A stretch of DNA of 64,000 nucleotides from Berkiella sp964606325 (GCA_964606325.1 CAZSGE010000001.1:128725-192724); one strand, 5' to 3'; shown: positions 28,901 through 37,829, counted from the stretch's first letter. Notes: generated by a model not told the origin, from the letters alone. Program-made: numbers and translations.

Positions 28901-30272
28901 AAATCGTTCTAACACCATAGTTATCTATATCGACTTCTTTAAAAATATTTTTAATAGTTAACAATATTCTGCTGATGGTAGATATGTTTTGTTTGATATT
29001 TTTAAAGTCAGCACTTTGATTTCCAATTATACTTTTGAGAGTTTTAATTATCTTGAAAGTTTCTAAAATAGCAGTGATTTCTTGGTGCAATGATTGAATT
29101 TGTTTAATTACAGTAAAATCATTTTTGTTGATCGTTAGTTGCACCTTCAGCCTCCCAAATTGATTCACTTGCTGTTGGAGGACTTGAAGTGCGGAGTGTG
29201 TTTTAAGGATATCATCATATGTTATTTTACTTTTTTTAAATTGCACGTCATTTTCCAATGCTGTCCATAGCGCTTTATTATCTATCAGCATTTGAAAACT
29301 TTCTTTTAGCGCTGATGTGAAATCTATTTTAGCTAATAACTCATTTTTCTTTCCACTCGAAATAAGGGCTGAGTCATATTCAATCGAGTGATGTATAAAA
29401 CGTGTTACCTTTTCCATCCCTTGAATTGAAAAATTGGAGATAAAATTATTTAGTTCTTCATTCAGTGCTTCCATCTCGATTGAATTGTAAGGATTTTTGA
29501 TAGCATTGTTTTCGATGGCAATATTTGTAAGCAATCCATACTCATATGGAGTAAGCAAGATCAGTATTTTTACATGAAAGATGATGTTTTTGACAATCTC
29601 GTCTTCGTTATCTACATATTTTCCCTTACTCAACACTTCTAAGAATGTATGTTTGATTGACAGATAATAAGGATTATTTGTTTTTGTTTCAAAGAAGCTA
29701 ATCAATCGGTCTCTTTCAAATCCGCTTGGGATTGACTTTAGTTGCTCAATAAATTCTATTAAAATTTGTCGTTGTTTCTCAATGTTGACACATAATTTCT
29801 GTATTGTGATTTCTTTGCTTCTAATGTTTTCACAGATCTGAACAATTTCTTGTTCTGTTTGTGGTGATTTTGCACCATTTAAATAATCATAAACAACAGC
29901 TTGAGCAGCTTGTGTATGCAGATTTTGTTGTTCTGCTTCGTCTAAAAATACTTTGTTGTTAGTAAGCAGGTTGTTAAATTGTTGTACATATTTATTTGCA
30001 ACTTCACTCTCGTCTAAGTAAATTGAAACTTCTTCCTCAACAGGGGAAGGCTCAGCTTGAGTTTCGGCAAGCATCTGCATTTCGGAGAGTGGTTCCTCAT
30101 TTGCTAATAAATTATCAGGCTCGATGATAGCGTCCAGCCTTCGCGATAATGATTCGTCATCAAGATTATCTTGAATAGTTTGCTTGTGAGAAAGGTCCTC
30201 AACGCCTGATTGCAGGCTTTGTTTGCGCTTACTCAAAGCTTTGGAGATATGTTTGTGGATCCTATTTGCCAT
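25953..30272 (-). CDS. large unknown protein, 1439 residues, possible effector
   Basis: I do not recognise this protein. It is predominantly helical, rich in Gln, Asn, Glu, Ile and Leu, with many short leucine-rich heptad-like stretches but no obvious sequence repeats, signal peptide or membrane helix. The first 30 residues are basic (RIHKHISKALSKRKQ) and are followed by acidic sequence up to about 100 (DDESLSRRLD, EEPLSEM). A proline- and glutamate-rich segment at about 1175-1215 separates a C-terminal domain of about 230 residues. The gene is AT-rich, isolated, and divergent from another unknown helical protein. A host-directed role is plausible only from size and context. Confidence 0.65.
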   Translation of the reverse strand: MANRIHKHISKALSKRKQSLQSGVEDLSHKQTIQDNLDDESLSRRLDAIIEPDNLLANEEPLSEMQMLAETQAEPSPVEEEVSIYLDESEVANKYVQQFNNLLTNNKVFLDEAEQQNLHTQAAQAVVYDYLNGAKSPQTEQEIVQICENIRSKEITIQKLCVNIEKQRQILIEFIEQLKSIPSGFERDRLISFFETKTNNPYYLSIKHTFLEVLSKGKYVDNEDEIVKNIIFHVKILILLTPYEYGLLTNIAIENNAIKNPYNSIEMEALNEELNNFISNFSIQGMEKVTRFIHHSIEYDSALISSGKKNELLAKIDFTSALKESFQMLIDNKALWTALENDVQFKKSKITYDDILKTHSALQVLQQQVNQFGRLKVQLTINKNDFTVIKQIQSLHQEITAILETFKIIKTLKSIIGNQSADFKNIKQNISTISRILLTIKNIFKEVDIDNYGVRTILVFRIGRGDFFNASDRDNLVSATFAIHKVVQPIKLFNSLIENFKQYTEEKQQECLLFLKNYLLLDTDHSLINVKFEQSEIIDKIEMFCQFAHDNSKNQTQTEPIIEEITDILVKKIVDKSNLFSSQMNSISKGEIPQSQLYRRVNSMLKEIPENINNKSLIEEYLLEMNFIIESPTLISFAENQINEQLIQAIQEFCEKLKQSSQFSDLATSLQENFQNQLAQPASEPVEILNEIEFPNMHNFDIVKLMHEVIIGHKLIAESEKSILALIDAIESVFIFHFTQIDLAQLRELFWTQDNKRIADGLMPLSPNIRKYYQYFNLVVNYFALSIPAQVENIEGDIIPRESLHETKRVYEFLEKAVMRALDKGAFASAIALNSALNLAPIKRLALSNAENEALRNKEIKKILTIPPSANFRIFQQEGLPYLGFMLDQIIKDYKRKVGSEFEKRVLIGRVLQSIEEKKHAVKENLIVYDLANQMYHLLRNANLTLSPILKGDIIVNDNKVIYLLSNASEYIKPDEFKTYKITDFHTLPGLRDQLSYWYNRMQDFHIDGKNPQVQIVELIKSLVENDDNLEHFNEAAHILSLIDLIDKSNQRVYKNYDHDLDEILKVYHKKITLLLNNELSEPLDSLDTFFSILYNDPKVKAIDDRAMNDLPRFSAQRHLKETINTLRNDQRKYTDAISMANESRTQQAYSQLLIKVLEGNKQSPIIQIGATAQVESEQTRSLLPETEFPVPQAEPEHPDYIGINRTMNFNPDSKYKSILHLFSCNELKKDFLQSFPWGLDTHQAKKIESIKYTPGINLIALEHAVDPHVQLTLMKYILLSLDCMGKLAGNHGELSIVNFNQIKSIADALQEVAALLSYSELDNEIFITRLDHMSYKLILLNNDLADMFMQSNPPMMVSKNEAMNDFCHINEYISHKLLGIPYQKSALTPMNPFSATLASLTPKLKEDLLRHSGVDTQAIAKLSKQYVHDSFSNQTDFE

Positions 30273-30602
30273 TTTGATCTCTTTGTTTGAAATATATCGC
30301 GCAAATGCACTATTTTTTTATTATTTTTCATAAATTCATTCACTTATGTATTAGTCAGGAATGGAGGATAAAAAGTTTTACTTAATAGGCACCTTTTGAA
30401 AATAAAGACGCTAAAAACACGAATTTATGGTGTAAGGGCACGAAAATTAAGTAAAAACACTGCTTATTCAACAAGTACGAGTACTGTTCTTTCGCTAAAC
30501 GGCCGCAACAAGATAGGTTGTATGTCATTTGAACAGCTTGTTTTTGAATGCCTTTTTATGTTCAAATCATAATAAGAAGACCGAGAAGAGAGCAGGTTTC
30601 TC
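30273..30602. other. intergenic region between divergent unknown genes
   Basis: This 330-base gap is AT-rich. Apart from an inverted repeat at 30527-30567, I see no RNA gene, convincing terminator or conserved small reading frame. Confidence 0.4.
30527..30567. promoter_or_regulatory. 9-bp inverted repeat upstream of unknown gene
   Basis: ATTTGAACA (30527-30535) and TGTTCAAAT (30559-30567) are perfect reverse complements separated by 23 bases, 36 bases before the ATG at 30603. The spacing would suit a looped or tandem operator; the regulator is unknown. Confidence 0.35.
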
Positions 30603-31748
30603 ATGATAGACAATCCGCAAGCATCATTAGAAAAGCGTAACGATAAAGTAGCAATCCACTGGTGGCAACGCGTCAAAGCTATTCTTTTTGGGCAATGGTT
30701 ATTGTCAAAGGAAAACGAGGCAAACAACCCAGATGAATTGAAACTGTTAGAATTTGAAAAGCAACCACTTAAATCAAATTATAAAGATTGGATGCAAGCG
30801 ATAGATATCATTCAACCTCTTGTACAAAGCATACGTAAGAGCATTGAACCTCAGCAAACTGATGAATTCGATTTAGACTTACTTGCTGCAAACACTTACC
30901 TCTTTCATGTGGATAGATTAATAGTAAAAATCAGAGAATATTTACATCAGTTTCGCTATCGCCAAGAACAATATCATGAAAGCACTCCATATTCTTATAA
31001 AATTGAAATAAATCAAGCAGCGTCAATAGCAGAACAGTGCTATCATACTATTGTCCAACTGACTGCATTGTTACAGCGTCTTAGTAACAAAAAGCTTTAT
31101 ACGCAAGAATTGATTTCGCAAATACATGCACTAGAATTAGACACAACCGCTTTAGGTAGTGCCATTCGAACACTTAACCAGAGTGCTTATAAAGTAGATT
31201 CTATAATGCAATTAGCTGCGCTTGAGCAAGATTTACTTCAATCTTTAACGCAAACCAAGCCAATTTATAGTGGCGCAGGTTTTGTTGATAATGGCATGCA
31301 TTTCAATTTGTCGCACACTCAAGGAGAATATTTACGCTCTAAAGCGCGTTTAATAATGGATCCTGAACTAAATAAACTTATCAATGGCTTAATTGATATT
31401 CACGAAGTTTTAAAGAAGTGTTATGTTGTTGCAAGGAAGTGCTTTATTAAAGATGCTTTAGATACAATGTCTCACCATATTGAATGCTTGATCACGAGCA
31501 TTGGAACTCAAGAAATAAATAAAACCGAAGTGTTTTATCATTTTAACCAGATATTTCATAGTGTAGAGAACATTCGGTTTAACACAAATAGAGAAAGTAG
31601 ATGCTCTAAGAACTTATTTGAGAGATCAAGGCAAGCGATGTACAGTTTAAGAAAAACATGTCAAAAACATCCTTTGGGGCTTGAATATCTTAAAACGTTT
31701 TCCGTTAAGCGGGTAACACTATTGAAGCCAAAACAACCCAACTCTTAA
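30603..31748 (+). CDS. unknown helical protein, 381 residues
   Basis: I do not recognise this protein. It is mostly alpha-helical with a basic, tryptophan-bearing N-terminus (IHWWQRVKAILFGQWLL, about residues 18-34) that could be an amphipathic helix but is short for a membrane anchor. The middle (about 80-220) has long helices rich in Gln and Leu. No catalytic motif stands out. GAGAAGAGAGCAGG precedes the ATG. Its last 4 bases overlap the convergent Mth938-like gene. It may be functionally linked to the 1439-residue gene with which it shares a divergent intergenic region. Confidence 0.65.
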   Translation: MIDNPQASLEKRNDKVAIHWWQRVKAILFGQWLLSKENEANNPDELKLLEFEKQPLKSNYKDWMQAIDIIQPLVQSIRKSIEPQQTDEFDLDLLAANTYLFHVDRLIVKIREYLHQFRYRQEQYHESTPYSYKIEINQAASIAEQCYHTIVQLTALLQRLSNKKLYTQELISQIHALELDTTALGSAIRTLNQSAYKVDSIMQLAALEQDLLQSLTQTKPIYSGAGFVDNGMHFNLSHTQGEYLRSKARLIMDPELNKLINGLIDIHEVLKKCYVVARKCFIKDALDTMSHHIECLITSIGTQEINKTEVFYHFNQIFHSVENIRFNTNRESRCSKNLFERSRQAMYSLRKTCQKHPLGLEYLKTFSVKRVTLLKPKQPNS

Positions 31749-32113
31749 CGTATTAGTATGCAAGCGGCTACATTTCTCATTTCAGAAGCTAACACAGCAT
31801 ATGTTCTACAGGCCGCTTTTGAATCCATAAATTCTACACCTATACCAGCTTCAAAAAGAGATTTTAAAAGTAACTGATCAGGCACAACCAGTTTGGGGCC
31901 TGTTCCTAAGAGCGCGATGTCCACTTTTGGTGAGAATAAAGGGGCAAAATGCGAAGCCTCAAGCTCTGCAATATCACCTGGAGCCCACTGAATGAGATCA
32001 TGAGGACGAATAATCACGCTGTGCTGGTAGCACACTTTATTAATCCATATTTCGCCAGGTTCATAGCGTTGAATTTGATATGTGGCATTAGATTCGTCTT
32101 CTTGAATTACCAT
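31745..32113 (-). CDS. Mth938-like domain protein (DUF498 family)
   Basis: This 122-residue protein fits the Mth938/Xcc1710-like family (DUF498, related to mitochondrial NDUFAF3). Features are the central SVIIRPHDLIQW segment, the LLGTGPKLVVP block and the C-terminal GIGVEFMDSKAACRTYAVLASE, which match the family pattern GTG...P and GI..E.M.T..A..TYN.L. The biochemical function of bacterial members is not established. It is divergent from the COG4255-like/recJ genes and converges with the preceding gene with a 4-base overlap. Confidence 0.85.
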   Translation of the reverse strand: MVIQEDESNATYQIQRYEPGEIWINKVCYQHSVIIRPHDLIQWAPGDIAELEASHFAPLFSPKVDIALLGTGPKLVVPDQLLLKSLFEAGIGVEFMDSKAACRTYAVLASEMRNVAACILIR

Positions 32114-32205
32114 GAGTTATTTCTTGTTTTGTATAGATTTGATTTATTATATCAGATAGACAAGATTTTACCCCCAAGCAACCTGATTAGGTTATCTAAC
32201 AAATA

Positions 32206-33231
32206 ATGAAAGCGCATATCACCGTTTATCTCCCGGGCCTGTTATCGGCATTTTTGAATACAGATCCGGATTTAACGGCACCTTCTTTAGCGCGGTTACT
32301 TAGCCGGGCTACCCAACGGCCTGGATCTAAAACACCGAAAGAGGCATTGCAATCTTTTTTTACAGGTTTGCACTCACCTATACCCAGCGCAGCGTTGTCA
32401 GGATTTGCCCAAGGTTTAATAGACAGGAATAACACCCATTTATGGTGTTTTGCTTCTGCGGTTGAGTGCTTGGTTACCCATCAAACTGCCTATGTGCTGG
32501 GTAATGCACAGTTAGGTTTGGAGGAGGATGAAAAGCTTGCTTTAGCCAAATCATTGAATCAATTAGTGCAACAAGATGGGTTGCATTTCATGAACAGTGA
32601 AGGGGCTGATTGGTTGTGTAGCCTTGAAAAACACACCGATATTGTGATGCACGACTTGTTTGAAGTACTTAGCAAGAATATGTACCCCAAGTTGCCTCAA
32701 GGATCTGATCAGATATTTTGGCATCGCCTTTTAACGGAAGTGCAAATGTTGTTGCAATCAAATGAAGTGAATAAGAAGCGTGCCACGAAAAAACCGACCA
32801 TATCCAGTTTATGGTTTTGGGGGATAGGACAATTACCTCAACAAATCAGCACGCAGTTTGATGTTGTCTACAGCGAAGATAAAGTGATGCAAGGGTTAGC
32901 GAAACTTGCCAATACACCGTTTAGAAAATTATCCTTGTTAGAAGAGATAGATTATCGTGCACATCGCATATTGATTGCAGATAGTACATTTTATCAACAC
33001 TTTCAATATCAATCCTTTGAACCTTGGCAAGTTTTACTGCATTTTTATGAGAAAAACCTATTCACCCCACTGTTGAACGCCCTTAAAAAAGGCAAGATCC
33101 AAACATTGGAATTTGTTTGCGCAGATGGTCGTTGTTTTGATATTACTAAAACAAGATTAAAATACATTTGGCGAAAAATTCGACCTCTTGCTTTACTTCA
33201 AAATTCAAATAAGAATAAGAATCTCTCATGA
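32206..33231 (+). CDS. COG4255-like protein (phosphoglycerate-mutase-related), upstream of recJ
   Basis: This 341-residue protein resembles a gammaproteobacterial family often annotated as phosphoglycerate mutase-related or COG4255. The key marker is SSLWFWGIGQLP (about residues 200-211), together with an N-terminal YLPGLL motif. Several expected residues of the alkaline-phosphatase-fold mutases are not evident, so true mutase activity is doubtful. The gene overlaps recJ by 4 bases (ATGA) and is probably translationally coupled to it, a pairing I recall from other gammaproteobacteria. Confidence 0.65.
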   Translation: MKAHITVYLPGLLSAFLNTDPDLTAPSLARLLSRATQRPGSKTPKEALQSFFTGLHSPIPSAALSGFAQGLIDRNNTHLWCFASAVECLVTHQTAYVLGNAQLGLEEDEKLALAKSLNQLVQQDGLHFMNSEGADWLCSLEKHTDIVMHDLFEVLSKNMYPKLPQGSDQIFWHRLLTEVQMLLQSNEVNKKRATKKPTISSLWFWGIGQLPQQISTQFDVVYSEDKVMQGLAKLANTPFRKLSLLEEIDYRAHRILIADSTFYQHFQYQSFEPWQVLLHFYEKNLFTPLLNALKKGKIQTLEFVCADGRCFDITKTRLKYIWRKIRPLALLQNSNKNKNLS

Positions 33232-34994
33232 TGACACTGTTACCAAGACCTAAAATAAAACAACGCCCGGTTGATAAAAAAAGAGAAGAAATATCGATAT
33301 CGGAAGGTTTGTCACCCTTACTGGCCCGTATAGTGGCATCTCGTCCATTTTTAGAAGATATTCCTCCTAGAGAGTTACTTTCTCCGAAGCTAAAATCATT
33401 GGATTCTCCGCAACAATTGATAGATTTGCCAAAGGCTGTCACAAGACTTATACAAGCGTTAGAAAGTAATGAAGTGATAGGGATTGAAACTGATCATGAT
33501 TGCGATGGACAAACCAGTCATGCGGTCATTTATTGTGCCTTGACGGAATTTTTTAAACATCCTCCTGAAAAAGTAAAATCTTATATTGGTCATCGACTAA
33601 AAGAAGGGTATGGGCTTTCTGAAGCTGTGGCTAACCGTATCTTAGCGGATGAACCAAGGCCAACTTTAATTATTACAGCTGATAATGGTTCAGCAGATGA
33701 AGCTCGTATTCGTTTACTCAAAGAGCATGGTATTGATGTGATTGTTACTGATCATCATGAGATCCCAAGTGAGGGTATTCCTCAAAGTGCATACGCTGTT
33801 ATCAATCCCACACGGGAAGATTGTCTGTATCCCGATCGTTATATCGCAGGGTGTATGGTGGCATGGTTATTCATGGCTGCAACACGTCAACAGCTAGTTG
33901 CTAAGGGGCAGGAAATTGAATCCTTAGCACAATGCCTTGATTTTGTCGCAGTGGGAACGATTGCCGATTGCGTGAGTATAGCGAGAAGTAAAAATAATCG
34001 TGCGGTGGTTTCATATGGTATGAGACTCATTGTTCAGGGGTTAAGACCTTGTTGGCGGGCCATTTTGCCCCACTTGTCATTGCCACTATCTTCAGAAGAT
34101 TTAGGTTTTAAAATAGGTCCTTTGTTAAACAGTGATGGTCGCCTGTCATGTGCTTTTGGCTCGGTGAGTTTTTTATTAGCCGACAATGACGTGGAGGCTA
34201 AAAAGTGGATAGAACACTTACAACTTCAAAATAGCGAACGAAAAAGCATTCAAGACAATATAACGCAACAAGCGCTGAAACAAGCTATCAAGCAGTATCA
34301 ACAAGGTGCAAAAGGGATCTGCGTTTTTCTTGAAGAGGGGCATGCAGGCGTGCACGGGATCTCGGCTAGTCGCTTAAAGGATACCTTTGGCAGGCCAGTG
34401 ATAATTTTATGTCCTAAAGAAAATGCACCTGATATTTTAACGGGTTCGGCACGTTCGATAGAAGGCGTACATTTGCGTGAAGTATTGCAAGAAATTGCAG
34501 ATACTTCGCCGCACCTGCTGGAACGCTTTGGCGGCCATCAAGGTGCTGCAGGATTAACGCTTCAACGTTGCCACTTTGAGGAGTTTTATGAAGCCTTTCA
34601 AAAGGTGTTAGATAAAGTTGTCGATGAAAGTGCTATCGGTCCTGTGATCTGGACTGATGGTGAGTTTAATGTTGAAGACTTAAATATTGATTTCGCTGAA
34701 AAGTTGGTTAGCTCTCTTGAGCCGTTTGGCCGCGAATTTGAATTCCCAACATTTGAGGTTCAAGGCAAAATAGTTAGCTTAGATTTAATCGGCCAGACCA
34801 AGGTGCATGCCAAAGTAGGGCTAGTGATAACAGATCTGTGGTTTGAGGCGGTGTGGTTTAATTGTAAATCGCAAGATGGCCCCTTAAGCGTGGCGGTTGG
34901 CGACGAAGTTAAAGCTGTTTTTGCCCCCAAATTACAGACCTTTAGGGGGCAAAGAAAGTTAAATTGCCAGATCGTGCATCTTGAAGCGATTTAA
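33228..34994 (+). CDS. recJ: single-stranded-DNA-specific exonuclease RecJ
   Basis: RecJ is a 5'-3' single-strand DNA exonuclease used in recombination and mismatch repair. The DHH-superfamily motifs are present: TDHDCDG (residues 88-94, canonical DYDADG), ADNGS (151-155) and the DHH signature TDHHE (174-178). The C-terminal DHHA1 region contains SASRLKDTFGRPVI and ERFGGHQGAAGLTL, followed by an OB-fold. The length of 588 residues is close to that of E. coli (577). It is followed by a structured intergenic element and then prfB, the E. coli gene order recJ-prfB-lysS. Confidence 0.96.
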   Translation: MMTLLPRPKIKQRPVDKKREEISISEGLSPLLARIVASRPFLEDIPPRELLSPKLKSLDSPQQLIDLPKAVTRLIQALESNEVIGIETDHDCDGQTSHAVIYCALTEFFKHPPEKVKSYIGHRLKEGYGLSEAVANRILADEPRPTLIITADNGSADEARIRLLKEHGIDVIVTDHHEIPSEGIPQSAYAVINPTREDCLYPDRYIAGCMVAWLFMAATRQQLVAKGQEIESLAQCLDFVAVGTIADCVSIARSKNNRAVVSYGMRLIVQGLRPCWRAILPHLSLPLSSEDLGFKIGPLLNSDGRLSCAFGSVSFLLADNDVEAKKWIEHLQLQNSERKSIQDNITQQALKQAIKQYQQGAKGICVFLEEGHAGVHGISASRLKDTFGRPVIILCPKENAPDILTGSARSIEGVHLREVLQEIADTSPHLLERFGGHQGAAGLTLQRCHFEEFYEAFQKVLDKVVDESAIGPVIWTDGEFNVEDLNIDFAEKLVSSLEPFGREFEFPTFEVQGKIVSLDLIGQTKVHAKVGLVITDLWFEAVWFNCKSQDGPLSVAVGDEVKAVFAPKLQTFRGQRKLNCQIVHLEAI

Positions 34995-35019
34995 GGTTAC
35001 AATTGCTGGGAAGATATAG

Positions 35020-35111
35020 CCCTTATAATGAATATTTTGTGAAGTGTATGCATGTCAAAGACCTGCTTTAGCAGGGGTCTTCAGGAACGAGCAAAATATT
35101 CATTATAAGGG
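35020..35111. repeat. 92-bp element bounded by a perfect 19-bp inverted repeat
   Basis: CCCTTATAATGAATATTTT (35020-35038) is the exact reverse complement of 35093-35111. Inside lies a second hairpin, CCTGC-TTTA-GCAGG (35062-35075), flanked by further complementarity (AAGA / TCTT). No T-run follows and no clear target-site duplication was seen. It occupies almost the whole recJ-prfB gap, ending 24 bases before the prfB start. It could be a MITE-like element or a structured prfB leader. Confidence 0.85.
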
Positions 35112-35135
35112 GTATCAAGGCTCACTTAAGATTGG

Positions 35136-36243
35136 ATGTATAAAGTGGAAATTGCATTACTACAAAATAAATTAAAAGATTTAACAAAACGCTTGGTTGA
35201 GCTTCGGGGGTATCTTTGACTTTGATACCAAAGTCGAACGTCTAGAAGAAGTGAGGATGATGCTAGAGTCATCCAAGGTGTGGGAAGATCCAGAAGCAGC
35301 GCAAACGCTCGGCAAAGAGCGTGTGCAGCTTGAAAAGATTGTTAAACTTGTTCAAGACACAACGTCAAGTTTAGAAGATGCAGCATCGCTGTTATTGATA
35401 GCAAAAGAAGAAGATGATAACCAGGCTTTCAGTGATCTAGAAGAAGAAGGCGCAAGGTTGGAAAAAATCGTTGAAGATTTAGAATTTCGCCGTATGTTCG
35501 CGGGAGAATTGGATCAAAACGATGCTTATCTTGATATTCAATCAGGATCTGGTGGTACTGAAGCGCAAGATTGGGCAGAAATGTTATTGCGGATGTTCTT
35601 GCGCTGGGGTGAGCGTAAGGGATTTAAAGTTACCCTGCAAGAAGCATCCAGTGGTGAAGTTGCAGGCATAAAAAGCGCGACCATCAAAGTGGAGGGTGAA
35701 TTTGCCTATGGTTGGCTGCGAACAGAAACCGGGGTTCATCGTTTAGTGCGCAAATCGCCTTTTGATTCTGGAAACCGTCGTCATACATCCTTTGCTGCCG
35801 TTTTTGTTTCACCCATTGTTGATGACACTATCGACATAGTGATTAATCCTGCAGATTTAAGAGTGGATACCTATCGTGCCAGTGGGGCAGGTGGTCAGCA
35901 CGTGAATAGAACCGATTCTGCAATACGTATTACTCATATTCCATCAGGTATTGTGGTGCAATGTCAAAGCGATCGATCGCAACATAAAAATCGATCTGAA
36001 GCCATGAGTCAGTTAAAAGCAAAATTATATGAAATGGAAATGCGAAAACGACTTGCAGAGAAAATGACTTTAGAACAAAACAAATCGGATATTGGTTGGG
36101 GCAGTCAGATCCGATCATATGTATTAGATGATTCTAGAGTGAAAGATTTAAGAACAGGGGTTGAAACCTCTAATACCCAAGGGGTATTAGATGGCAATCT
36201 TTTAGAAATGTTTATGACAGCCAGTTTAAAGAGTGGATTATAA
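35136..36243 (+). CDS. prfB: peptide chain release factor 2, expressed by programmed +1 frameshift
   Basis: RF2 releases peptides at UGA and UAA. The gene is in two frames: codons from 35136 (ATG) or 35145 (GTG) read to an in-frame TGA at 35217-35219. The slippery site CTT-TGA-C (35214-35220), preceded by GGGGG and TAT, then moves translation to the main frame, which resumes at GAC 35218. This matches the E. coli autoregulatory site almost exactly. From the GTG the product is 365 residues, as in E. coli. The main frame has the anticodon-like SPF motif in KSPFDSGNRRHTSF and the catalytic GGQ in SGAGGQHVNRTDSA. It is followed 3 bases later by lysS. Confidence 0.95.
35206..35220 (+). promoter_or_regulatory. 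programmed +1 ribosomal frameshift site in prfB
   Basis: GGGGG (35206-35210) acts as the internal Shine-Dalgarno element three bases before CTT TGA C. In E. coli low RF2 lets the ribosome pause at UGA and slip from CUU to UUU, so the factor controls its own synthesis. Spacing and sequence here are the same as in E. coli apart from one base of the upstream codon. Confidence 0.95.
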
Positions 36244-36246
36244 CTT

Positions 36247-37755
36247 ATGACACAAGATACAGATATCGTTGTTGATGTGAATGAACAAATTCGTCAACGC
36301 CGCGAAAAATTAGCCGCACTGCGTGCGAAAGGTAACGCATTTCCCAACGATTTTAAACGTTCACACCTTGCCGCTTGCGTTCATGGTGAGTATGGTGAAT
36401 TGGAAAATGCTGCGTTTGAAGCAGAACCTATTATTGTCAAAATGGCCGGAAGAATTATGACCCGTCGTCATATGGGTAAGGCAAGTTTTGTTAATATTCA
36501 GGATATGTCTGGGCAAATGCAAGCCTACATACGACAAGATGAATTGCCTACAGGTGTTTACGAAGATTTTAAGCATTGGGATTTGGGCGATATTATTGGT
36601 ATTGAAGGTAAATTGTTTAAAACTAAAACCAATGAACTTTCGGTTAAGGTTAATAAGGTTGTTTTATTAACCAAAGCGTTACGTCCACTACCCGAGAAAT
36701 ATCATGGCTTAACAGATCAAGAGATGTGTTATCGGCAGCGTTATTTAGATATTGCGACCAATGAAAAATCGCGAAATACCTTTAAAACGCGCGCCAAAAT
36801 TATCCAAGCTATGCGAGAGTTTTTCACGCAGCATCAATATATGGAAGTGGAAACACCCATGATGCACCCAATCCCAGGGGGGGCAGCAGCAAGGCCATTT
36901 ATCACGCATCATAACACACTGGATATGAAGCTTTATTTACGTATAGCGCCAGAGCTTTATCTTAAACGATTAGTTGTTGGTGGTTTTGAGCGTGTTTTTG
37001 AAATTAATCGGAGTTTTAGAAACGAAGGTCTTTCAACGCGTCATAATCCTGAATTTACCATGATTGAGTTTTATCAAGCGTATGCGGATTATCATGATCT
37101 TATGAATTTTACTGAAGAATTGTTTAAATATTTAGCAGATAAAGTGTTAGGGAAATCAGTGATTGAATATCAAGGCGACAGCTATGATTTTTCTAAACCA
37201 TTTGCAAGAATGACGGTAAAAGATGCCATTTTACAATACAACACGCAGTTACAGCCTGCTGATTTGGAAGATATTGCTAAAGTAACAGATTATGCGAAAA
37301 GTATTGGTGTGCAATTAAAGCCTGGTTACGGTTTAGGTAAAATTCTCATTGAGATATTTGAAGAAACGGTTGAAGATAAACTCAAACAACCTACATTTAT
37401 TACCGAATATCCATTGGAAGTGTCACCTCTAGCACGTTGTTCTAATGATAATCCACAAATTACAGATAGATTTGAGTTTTTTGTTGGTGGACGAGAGCTT
37501 GCGAATGGATTTTCAGAGTTGAATGATTCAGAAGATCAAGCCTCACGTTTTAAAGAACAAGCCTCGCAATTAGCAAGTGGCGATAATGAAGCCATGCATT
37601 ATGATGCCGATTATATTGTGGCGCTAGAGCACGGTTTGCCACCCACAGCAGGTGAGGGCATTGGTATCGATAGATTGGTGATGTTATTTACGGATTCGCC
37701 CTCGATTCGAGATGTGATTTTATTCCCACAAATGCGCCATGTGGTTGGAGATTAG
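36247..37755 (+). CDS. lysS: lysyl-tRNA synthetase (class II)
   Basis: LysS charges tRNA-Lys. The N-terminal OB-fold anticodon-binding domain (about residues 65-145) contains GRIMTRRHMGKASF. The catalytic core has motif 2 INRSFRNEGLSTRHNPEFTM, the lysine-binding PLEVSPLAR and motif 3 GEGIGIDRLVML near the C-terminus. The length of 502 residues matches E. coli LysS (505). The ATG lies 3 bases after prfB, giving tight coupling as in E. coli. Confidence 0.97.
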   Translation: MTQDTDIVVDVNEQIRQRREKLAALRAKGNAFPNDFKRSHLAACVHGEYGELENAAFEAEPIIVKMAGRIMTRRHMGKASFVNIQDMSGQMQAYIRQDELPTGVYEDFKHWDLGDIIGIEGKLFKTKTNELSVKVNKVVLLTKALRPLPEKYHGLTDQEMCYRQRYLDIATNEKSRNTFKTRAKIIQAMREFFTQHQYMEVETPMMHPIPGGAAARPFITHHNTLDMKLYLRIAPELYLKRLVVGGFERVFEINRSFRNEGLSTRHNPEFTMIEFYQAYADYHDLMNFTEELFKYLADKVLGKSVIEYQGDSYDFSKPFARMTVKDAILQYNTQLQPADLEDIAKVTDYAKSIGVQLKPGYGLGKILIEIFEETVEDKLKQPTFITEYPLEVSPLARCSNDNPQITDRFEFFVGGRELANGFSELNDSEDQASRFKEQASQLASGDNEAMHYDADYIVALEHGLPPTAGEGIGIDRLVMLFTDSPSIRDVILFPQMRHVVGD

Positions 37756-37759
37756 TTGT

Positions 37760-37775
37760 GGGGCGAACGCGCCCC
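37760..37775. repeat. GC-rich hairpin after lysS
   Basis: GGGGCG (37760-37765) and CGCCCC (37770-37775) with an AACG loop, in the context TTGTGGGGCG...CGCCCCTATG, 4 bases after the lysS stop. No T-run follows. It resembles the short GTAGGGGCG...CGCCCCTA palindromes dispersed in many genomes. Confidence 0.55.
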
Positions 37776-37829
37776 TATGTTGATCCTTGAATATACAACA
37801 AAATTTTTATAATAACGCTTAAATATGTG

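Noticed and set aside
30300..30590. Two tiny frames (12 and 16 codons) in the 330-bp gap
   Set aside because: No conserved features, and neither has a terminator or pairing structure that would make it a leader.
32226..32435. Minus-strand frame opposite the COG4255-like gene
   Set aside because: Shadow of the plus-strand gene, without start signals.
35197..35217. TTG start of prfB in the main frame
   Set aside because: The preceding zero-frame sequence with the CTT TGA C slip site shows that translation enters by frameshift, not from this codon.
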